64,000 nucleotides of DNA from Chloroflexota bacterium (GTDB taxonomy: Bacteria > Chloroflexota > Anaerolineae > JAAYZQ01), in contig JAGVRI010000001.1 of NCBI GenBank assembly GCA_018606645.1, forward strand, positions 262,926 through 326,925, read 5' to 3'. The stretch's first letter is position 1, and each line of letters opens with the position of its first letter. Below are positions 58,728 to 64,000 of this stretch, in pieces. The position numbers were made by a program, and so were the translations under genes. A model generated the notes under the pieces. The model was not told the origin of the DNA. It saw only the letters and a list, made by a program, of their open reading frames with translations, and ran no database searches.

Positions 58728-59537
58728 TTAACCCAGGACCAGCGTGACGTAATAATAGACAACTGGCGCGACAAAGAGAAGGCTATCGATCCGGTCAAAC
58801 ATCCCGCCGTGTCCAGGGATCAGGGCGCTGAAATCCTTCACATTCCACTGCCGCTTGACCATGGACTTGGCCAGGTCGCCGAACGGAGCGACGGTCGCAA
58901 CCAGCGCCCCGAGCGCCAGCCCATGTCCCCACGGCATGCCCACCAGCCAGTCGCCCAGCAGGGCCGTGGCGAGCAGTCCGCAGCCCCAGCCGCCGACCGT
59001 GCCCTCCCATGTCTTGTGGGGGCTGAGATAGGGACAGCAGCGATGGCGGCCCCAGGTCTTGCCCACCAGATACGCTCCCGTATCGTTGATCCAGGTGACC
59101 AGGAAAACGAGCGCCAGCCATCGGGTGCCGGCCCCGAAACTGAACGGCGGAGCCAGGTCCCGGAGCAGGCTGAAATGGCTGAGCAGCCACCCTAGCCAGA
59201 ACGCAGCCCCCAGCGTGAGCGCCCAACTTTCGGTCGCATGGTCGGCCGGTGCGCGGAGCATCTGTTCCATCAGGGTTCCGATGACCGAGACGGTTACCAC
59301 CAGACCGAGCAGCGTTCGGTTGGGGAAACGGGCCACGACCAGGAGGGCGGCGATGATCAGGGCGCTGGCCACGAAGGAAGGTCGGTATCCAGCCCCTTTC
59401 AGGAGGTGAAAGAACTCATAGACAGCTCGCACCGCCACGACCCAGAGCACTGCCGATAGGATCCACCCTCCGGCATAGGTCACGACGGCCACCAGAGGAA
59501 TGAGCACAGCCGCGCTCAGGACGCGGGTTCTAAGCAT
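58728..59537 (-). CDS. cdsA: Phosphatidate cytidylyltransferase
   Basis: A 269-residue integral membrane enzyme with about seven or eight TM segments, making CDP-diacylglycerol from phosphatidic acid and CTP. The CdsA signature is at the C-terminal end: [27 protein letters not shown] (shown as [12 protein letters not shown] plus [13 protein letters not shown]), and [15 protein letters not shown] [14 protein letters not shown] precedes it. It overlaps uppS by eight bases and ends the rpsB-tsf-pyrH-frr-uppS run, a very common bacterial order. Confidence 0.95.
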   Translation of the reverse strand: MLRTRVLSAAVLIPLVAVVTYAGGWILSAVLWVVAVRAVYEFFHLLKGAGYRPSFVASALIIAALLVVARFPNRTLLGLVVTVSVIGTLMEQMLRAPADHATESWALTLGAAFWLGWLLSHFSLLRDLAPPFSFGAGTRWLALVFLVTWINDTGAYLVGKTWGRHRCCPYLSPHKTWEGTVGGWGCGLLATALLGDWLVGMPWGHGLALGALVATVAPFGDLAKSMVKRQWNVKDFSALIPGHGGMFDRIDSLLFVAPVVYYYVTLVLG

Positions 59538-60255
59538 AACAATAGTCGTCCTTGATGCCCCCGAAGCGACGATCGCGCTGGCTGTAGGCCACCAGGGCCT
59601 TGTACAACTCCTCTCGATTGAAATCGGGCCAGAAGACGGGGGTGATATAGTATTCCGCGTAGGCGGACTGCCACATCATAAAGCCGCTGGTCCGCATCTC
59701 GCCGCTGGTGCGGATGATCAGGTCCGGGTCTGGCTGGCCGGCCGTATATAGATAGCTCGAAATTAGGGCTTCATCCACCTGCTCAGCCGGGATGCCGTCG
59801 CGGATAATCCGCTGCACGGCCTGCACGATCTCGGCCCGCCCCCCATAGTCAAACGCGACGTTCAGGGTAATGCGCCGGTTGTTCTTGGTCAGTTCGATAG
59901 CGTCCAGGACCTGCTTCTGGAGGCGCTTGGGCAAACGGTCCAGCCGGCCGATATGGCGGAGTTGCACTCCCTGCCGGTGCAGCTCCTGCAGTTCTCGCCG
60001 GATCATTTCCTGAAGGATGCGCAGTAATCCTTTGACCTCCTCTTCGGGCCTTCGCCAGTTTTCGGTGGAAAAGGCCCAGATGGTCAATATCTCGATGCCA
60101 AATTCGACGCTGGCTTCGAGAATAGGTCGGATATTCTCGGTTCCGGCGCGATGGCCGGCCAGTCGGGGCAAGCCGCGCGCTTTGGCCCAACGGCCGTTAC
60201 CATCCATGATAATGGCCACATGGCGCGGCACCTGCTCCAATTTTACCTCTTGCAT
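59530..60255 (-). CDS. uppS: Isoprenyl transferase (undecaprenyl diphosphate synthase)
   Basis: A 241-residue cis-prenyltransferase that builds the lipid carrier for peptidoglycan and other glycans. [20 protein letters not shown] contains the catalytic Asp; GHRAGTENI and AFSTENW follow. The C-terminal substrate region is [19 protein letters not shown] and [14 protein letters not shown], somewhat diverged from the usual RTSGEQRISNFLLWQ. ATG 60255 is chosen for family length; an in-frame GTG at 60282 is possible. An out-of-frame ATG at 60263 with a better ribosome-binding site would make only a 6-codon peptide. It follows frr by 143 bases, which contain a hairpin. Confidence 0.93.
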   Translation of the reverse strand: MQEVKLEQVPRHVAIIMDGNGRWAKARGLPRLAGHRAGTENIRPILEASVEFGIEILTIWAFSTENWRRPEEEVKGLLRILQEMIRRELQELHRQGVQLRHIGRLDRLPKRLQKQVLDAIELTKNNRRITLNVAFDYGGRAEIVQAVQRIIRDGIPAEQVDEALISSYLYTAGQPDPDLIIRTSGEMRTSGFMMWQSAYAEYYITPVFWPDFNREELYKALVAYSQRDRRFGGIKDDYCYA

Positions 60256-60289
60256 GATCCCATTTATCCTCCCCCTATCCACCGATTCT

Positions 60290-60398
60290 TCCGGCCAGAA
60301 GCCAGAGCGTTCGGCGATAGCAAAGGGGGTTGAGGCCAGCTCGAGGCAACGCCTGCAACCCCCTGTCTGGATGCGGTTTCCGCCTCATGGCCCCAGGG
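60290..60398 (-). other. frr-uppS intergenic hairpin
   Basis: On the minus strand, AGGGGGTTG and CAACCCCCT pair around a loop that includes a GGC/GCC inner stem, followed by TTTG (about 60355-60322). It may be a weak terminator or attenuator that lowers expression of uppS-cdsA. Confidence 0.35.
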
Positions 60399-60956
60399 CT
60401 AGATCTCCATCAATTCCTCTTCCTTGCGCTTGCCGATCTCGTCAATTTTGGCGATGAATTCGTCGGTGAGCTTCTGAACCTCCTCTTTCCCTTCAAAGAA
60501 CTCGTCCTCCGAGATCATCTTTTCCTTTTCAAAATCTTTGAGGTCCTGGAGAGCGTCGCGGCGCAAGTTTCGCACGGCCACCCGGGCTTCTTCGACCCGC
60601 CTAGCGACCAATTTGGCCAGTTCACGGCGCCGCTCTTCGGTCAAGCGCGGGATATTCAGGCGGATCAACTTTCCATCGTTCATCGGGGTCAACCCCAGGT
60701 CCGATTTGAGGATAGCACGCTCGATCTCCGACAGCGCAGAAGGGTCCCACGGGCGAATCACCAGCAGCCGGGGTTCGGGCGCGGTGATACTGGCGATCTG
60801 GCTGAGTGGAGTGATGCTGCCATAATACTCCACCGGCAGCTTTTCCACCAGTCCCGGCGACGCCCGACCGGTTCGAATGCCCAGGAGGTCCTCCTGTAAC
60901 ACCTCGACCGATCGTTGCATCCGCTGTCGGAGTTCCTCTAACAGCTCGTCGATCAT
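60399..60956 (-). CDS. frr: Ribosome recycling factor
   Basis: RRF of 185 residues, which with EF-G splits post-termination ribosomes. LLGIRTGRASPGLVEKLPVEYYG is the first signature (shown in part: IRTGRASPGL), followed by ITAPEPRLLVIRPWD, and the C-terminal half of the coiled domain has EKEKMISEDEFFEGKEEVQ. The true start is ATG 60956, with AAAGGAGG seven bases before it; the open frame continues to 61136 inside pyrH. It follows pyrH by 43 bases. Confidence 0.97.
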   Translation of the reverse strand: MIDELLEELRQRMQRSVEVLQEDLLGIRTGRASPGLVEKLPVEYYGSITPLSQIASITAPEPRLLVIRPWDPSALSEIERAILKSDLGLTPMNDGKLIRLNIPRLTEERRRELAKLVARRVEEARVAVRNLRRDALQDLKDFEKEKMISEDEFFEGKEEVQKLTDEFIAKIDEIGKRKEEELMEI

Positions 60957-60999
60957 GGCTTGCCTCCTTTCTTCCTGAGATGGACCCCATGCCTCCGGT

Positions 61000-61716
61000 T
61001 CAATGGCTGATAATGGTGCCGGTCGGCTCACCCAGGACAGCCTTGAGCAGCGCCTCCGGCTGCCAGAGGTCCAGGACCACAATCGGCAGATGGTTATCCA
61101 TGCAAAGTGTGATCGCCGTGGAATCGATGACGCCAATGCGCATGTTCAGCGCATCAATATAGGTCAGGTGGTCAAAACGACGGGCCTGGGGATTGACCAT
61201 CGGATCTTCGGCATACACCCCATCCACTTTGGTTGCTTTGATCAGCAATTCAGCGTCAATCTCCATCGCCCGGAGCGCCGCCGCCGTGTCGGTGGTAAAG
61301 TAGGGGTTGCCGGTGCCAGCCCCGAGGATCACCACCCGGCCCTTCTCTAGATGGCGAATGGCGCGCAGTCGGATATAGGGCTCGGAGATGGCGCGCATCT
61401 CGATCGCCGTTTGCACTCGGGTGGAGATCCCGATCCGCTCCAGGGCATCGGCCAGGGCCAAGGCATTGATGACGGTAGCCAGCATCCCCATCTGATCTGC
61501 TGTCGCCCGGTCCATCCCGTGCGCCAGGCCGGTCTGGCCGCGCCAGATGTTGCCTGCCCCCAGGACAATGGCAACCTGCACGTCCAGGTCTTTGACCTGC
61601 TGGATTTTGAGGGCAACCTGGGTAGCTCGACCTGGGTCAATGCCGAATCCCTGAGGACCAGCCAGGGCCTCTCCTCCGAGCTTGAGCAGTACCCGCCGAT
61701 ACCTTGCCACTCCCAT
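61000..61716 (-). CDS. pyrH: UMP kinase
   Basis: A 238-residue amino-acid-kinase-fold UMP kinase, producing UDP and regulated by GTP/UTP. Motifs are [69 protein letters not shown] and [13 protein letters not shown]. The gene lies 45 bases after tsf in the conserved operon. ATG 61716 is preceded by a GGAG-like site. Confidence 0.97.
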   Translation of the reverse strand: MGVARYRRVLLKLGGEALAGPQGFGIDPGRATQVALKIQQVKDLDVQVAIVLGAGNIWRGQTGLAHGMDRATADQMGMLATVINALALADALERIGISTRVQTAIEMRAISEPYIRLRAIRHLEKGRVVILGAGTGNPYFTTDTAAALRAMEIDAELLIKATKVDGVYAEDPMVNPQARRFDHLTYIDALNMRIGVIDSTAITLCMDNHLPIVVLDLWQPEALLKAVLGEPTGTIISH

Positions 61717-61761
61717 TCTTGTCTCCTGAGGCGATGCCGCCTGACAAAAATCGGTGGCTGT

Positions 61762-62358
61762 CTAGCCACCGACCTCAAGCCGGACAAAGCGCCGGACGAC
61801 CACATTTTCTCCGAGAAGGGCATTCCGTTGTTGGACCAGTTCGCGTACGGTGATGGAGGGGTCCTTGATAAAGGGCTGTTCAAGCAGACAAGTCTCCTCG
61901 TAAAACTTTTTCAGTTTGCCCTCAATGGCCTGTTCGATGACATGTTCCGGTTTGCCCGAACCGCGCAATTCGTCGCGGTACTTGGCCTTTTCCTCTTCCA
62001 GCACCTCGGCTGGGATGTCTTCAGGCGTCAGATAGATTGGCTTGGCCGCCACAACCTGCATGGCCAGGTCATGGGCCAGCTCTTTGAACTCGTCGGTGCG
62101 GGCGACGAAATCGGTCTCGCAGTTTACTTCGACCAGGGCACCGATCTTGCTGCCGGTGTGGATATATGAACCGATCAACCCTTCTCGGGCCTCACGGTCG
62201 GCTCGCTTGGCAGCAGCGACCATCCCTTTTTCACGGAGATAGGCTTTCGCCTTTTCCATATCTCCATCATTCGCCTGCAGGGCCTGCTTACAATCTAACA
62301 CCCCGGCTCCGGTCGCCTGACGGAGCTCCTGGACCATCTTGGCGGTGATGTTTGCCAC
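61762..62358 (-). CDS. tsf: Elongation factor Ts, short form
   Basis: EF-Ts of 198 residues that recycles EF-Tu-GDP. It has [23 protein letters not shown] and then KAYLREKG in the N-domain, [17 protein letters not shown], and the end [11 protein letters not shown]. The length equals the compact Thermus-type EF-Ts, lacking most of the second core subdomain and coiled coil of the ~280-residue E. coli protein. It begins 17 bases after rpsB. Confidence 0.97.
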   Translation of the reverse strand: MANITAKMVQELRQATGAGVLDCKQALQANDGDMEKAKAYLREKGMVAAAKRADREAREGLIGSYIHTGSKIGALVEVNCETDFVARTDEFKELAHDLAMQVVAAKPIYLTPEDIPAEVLEEEKAKYRDELRGSGKPEHVIEQAIEGKLKKFYEETCLLEQPFIKDPSITVRELVQQRNALLGENVVVRRFVRLEVGG

Positions 62359-62375
62359 TGTGGTTATCCTCCCAA

Positions 62376-63197
62376 CTATTCGGATTCATCAAACTCATCA
62401 AACTCGTCAAACTCGTCCAATTCCTCAAACTCGGGCGAGCGCAACTTGGCGAGGGTCGACTCTCCCAGGAGTCTCTGATCCTCTTCCATCCGTTCGTCCA
62501 CCTGGAGGGCTTGGCGGATCTGGAGACCTTCTCGGGCAGCATCGGCGATGTGGTTCACGATGAGCTTAATCGCCCGGATGGCATCGTCGTTAGAAGGGAT
62601 GACCAGATCTACCGGATCGGGGTCGCAATTGGTATCAACCATGGCAATGACCGGGATGCCCAGGATATTGCCCTCTTTGACCGCGATCGCTTCGCGCCGC
62701 ACATCCACGACAAACAGCAAATCGGGGAGCCGGGTCATGTTCTTTAACCCGCCCAGCCGCCGATTCAGCTTGGCGATCAGTTGCTCCAGCTTCATCGCTT
62801 CTTTCTTGGGCAGACGCTCCAGGTCGCCGCTGTCTCGCCGGTGTTCGAGTTCCAGCAGGTATCCGATCCGTTGTCGGATCGTCTGCCAGTTGGTCAGTGT
62901 GCCGCCAAGCCAGCGTTCGTTGACATAGGGCATGGAACAGCTCTGCGCGGCGAGAGCCACGTTTTCCTGAGCCTGCTTCTTGGTGCCGACAAATACAATC
63001 GTCCCCCCCTCGGCCACCTTGTCTCGCACCATTTGGTACGCCTTTTCAAGGCGGGCAAGTGTCTGTTGCAGATCGATGATGTGGATGCCGTTCCGTTCGG
63101 TGAAAATGAACGGTTTCATTTTGGGATTCCACCGCTGGGTGCGGTGGCCAAAGTGCACTCCCGCCTCCAGGAGCGCCTTCATCGATATGTTTGCCAT
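62376..63197 (-). CDS. rpsB: 30S ribosomal protein S2 with acidic repeat tail
   Basis: S2 of 273 residues. [38 protein letters not shown] and [14 protein letters not shown] are standard, and the later [19 protein letters not shown] and [20 protein letters not shown] are complete. The tail (about 253-273) is [17 protein letters not shown], coded by a GACGAGTTT-type 9-base tandem repeat (about 62385-62420). ATG 63197 has GGGAGG before it; the open frame to 63362 covers the leader only. The gene starts the rpsB-tsf-pyrH-frr-uppS-cdsA operon. A promoter lies at 63334-63362. Confidence 0.96.
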   Translation of the reverse strand: MANISMKALLEAGVHFGHRTQRWNPKMKPFIFTERNGIHIIDLQQTLARLEKAYQMVRDKVAEGGTIVFVGTKKQAQENVALAAQSCSMPYVNERWLGGTLTNWQTIRQRIGYLLELEHRRDSGDLERLPKKEAMKLEQLIAKLNRRLGGLKNMTRLPDLLFVVDVRREAIAVKEGNILGIPVIAMVDTNCDPDPVDLVIPSNDDAIRAIKLIVNHIADAAREGLQIRQALQVDERMEEDQRLLGESTLAKLRSPEFEELDEFDEFDEFDESE

Positions 63198-63333
63198 CAA
63201 TTCCTCCCGTCTGTGTTTTATTCCTCCACCCTCTTCACCCTGGCGGGGGACCGGCGCGATCGAATCCTGATCAGACTCCGCCGGCACATCCCATCCAGTC
63301 TGAGGGTGTGCGAGTTCGTTGGACCAAGCCGCA

Positions 63334-63362
63334 AGTATAACACAGTCCCCGGCAATAGGCAA
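63334..63362 (-). promoter_or_regulatory. Promoter of the rpsB operon
   Basis: The minus strand has TTGCCT (63362-63357), a 17-base spacer and TATACT (63339-63334). It leaves an mRNA leader of about 130 bases before rpsB, which may hold an S2 autoregulatory structure (not recognised by eye). Confidence 0.65.
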
Positions 63363-63434
63363 ATTGCCTGGGAGGTAAAGGATGCCTCAGGTGACGGTCA
63401 CCGGAAAGCGAGATCTAATACCGTCATGGCACGT

Positions 63435-64000
63435 TTATGCTTCAGCGGCGACTCGCTTCCCGTATTCCAGAAGGGCCGTCATCCCCTCCGGGGTGGGGGA
63501 TTCGGCGTACACCCGCAGGACCGGTTCGGTCCCTGAGGGCCGGATGAGCAACCAACTCTCGTCCGTCAGGCGATACTTGACTCCATCCAGAGTACTGATC
63601 TCCCGGACCGCCGTCCCGCCAATCGTTCCGGGCGCATCTTCGGTAAGCCGTTTGATCATCTCCCCTTTAGCCACGGGGTGCCGCAGCCGCAGGTCGCAGC
63701 GAGCATAATGGGCCGGTCCCGCCACCCGCTGGATGTCGGCCACCAGCTCGTGAAGGGGAGCCCGAGCTTCGGCCATAATTTCGAGGAGAAGCAACCCCAT
63801 CAGCACCCCATCCCCTTCGGGGATATGGCCCTTGATGCTCAGCCCTCCCGACTCTTCTCCGCCGATCAGCACATCATCCTGAAGCATCCGTTCGGCAATG
63901 TAATTGAACCCGACCGGCGTCTCGACCAGCGGCAGGCCGTACATCGCCGCCAGGCGGTCCACCATTTGGGTCGTGGAGACGGTCTTGACCACCGTCCCGG
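63435..64000 (-). CDS. Phosphoglucomutase/phosphomannomutase, C-terminal part
   Basis: The gene enters from the right edge, and about 188 residues of its C-terminal half are visible. GGEESGGLSIKGHIPEGDGV is the sugar-binding loop of domain 3 and IRPSGTEPVLRVYAE the phosphate-binding loop of domain 4. The metal site and phosphoserine loop lie outside the window. Whether glucose or mannose is preferred cannot be told. It would supply glucose 1-phosphate or mannose 1-phosphate, the latter being the substrate of the ManC gene at 38825. It is convergent in strand with rpsB, not in the operon. Confidence 0.9.
   Translation of the reverse strand, partial: GTVVKTVSTTQMVDRLAAMYGLPLVETPVGFNYIAERMLQDDVLIGGEESGGLSIKGHIPEGDGVLMGLLLLEIMAEARAPLHELVADIQRVAGPAHYARCDLRLRHPVAKGEMIKRLTEDAPGTIGGTAVREISTLDGVKYRLTDESWLLIRPSGTEPVLRVYAESPTPEGMTALLEYGKRVAAEA

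Noticed and set aside
60256..60282. GTG 60282 as the uppS start
   Set aside because: Possible, but family alignment favours the ATG at 60255, which places the catalytic MDGNGRW about 16 residues from the start. Left as an alternative.

Overview
This window looks like a chromosomal segment of a high-GC, probably thermotolerant member of the Chloroflexota (Anaerolineae-like). The reasoning is indirect. Clustered giant exported beta-helix and NHL-propeller proteins ending in an aromatic-LPL-x-x-R tag are typical of that phylum. A zinc-ribbon/TopA fusion, a short ThrRS without TGS domain, a short EF-Ts, and a 105-bp and a 93-bp palindromic intergenic repeat fit the same picture. No 16S rRNA gene is present to confirm it. 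Nearly every promoter I could read is a sigma-70 type with a 17-bp spacer.

Layout. 1-5436 (minus strand): tRNA-Val(GAC), then a T-box leader and thrS, a separate promoter and infC (probable AUC start), rpmI, rplT, an rRNA 2'-O-methyltransferase gene and a DUF711 gene that runs off the left edge. 5592-23832 (plus): a small unknown ORF, then four large secreted proteins: a beta-helix giant, an NHL propeller, a delta-60-like propeller with DUF11, and a second beta-helix protein with a large unknown middle. All four end in the same C-terminal tag. 24015-31249: pseudouridine catabolism (psuK, psuG), a polyprenol/phytol-kinase-like membrane protein, a GntR regulator, ssb, an SDR reductase, a secreted DUF4139 protein and an sdhB remnant. 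31328-34677 (minus): an ABC ATPase, an ABC permease fused to a SpoIIM domain, and an MBL hydrolase.

34686-43386 (plus): a housekeeping run ffh, rpsP (with a long acidic tail), khpA, rimM, dprA, manC, topA, pepQ. 43406-46943: a two-TM protein of unknown function and a PP2C-like pseudophosphatase/TM/propeller protein. 46948-48103: eight tandem ~93-bp units, each made of three palindromes, abutting an IS200/REP-associated Y1 transposase gene, which is the best candidate here for an undescribed element. 48422-52980: a GT39-type glycosyltransferase and a YfhO-like membrane protein.

52988-58692: PHA regulator PhaR, a phasin with an inverted-repeat operator candidate, a 51-codon Flp-type pilin gene, an ArsR/heavy-metal P-type ATPase pair with a clear operator, and a Nudix hydrolase, with several dispersed repeats between them. 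58728-63362 (minus): the conserved translation/envelope operon rpsB, tsf, pyrH, frr, uppS, cdsA. 63435-64000: the C-terminal part of a phosphohexomutase gene that runs off the right edge. Functions are assigned by reading motifs and family resemblance; no database search was run.
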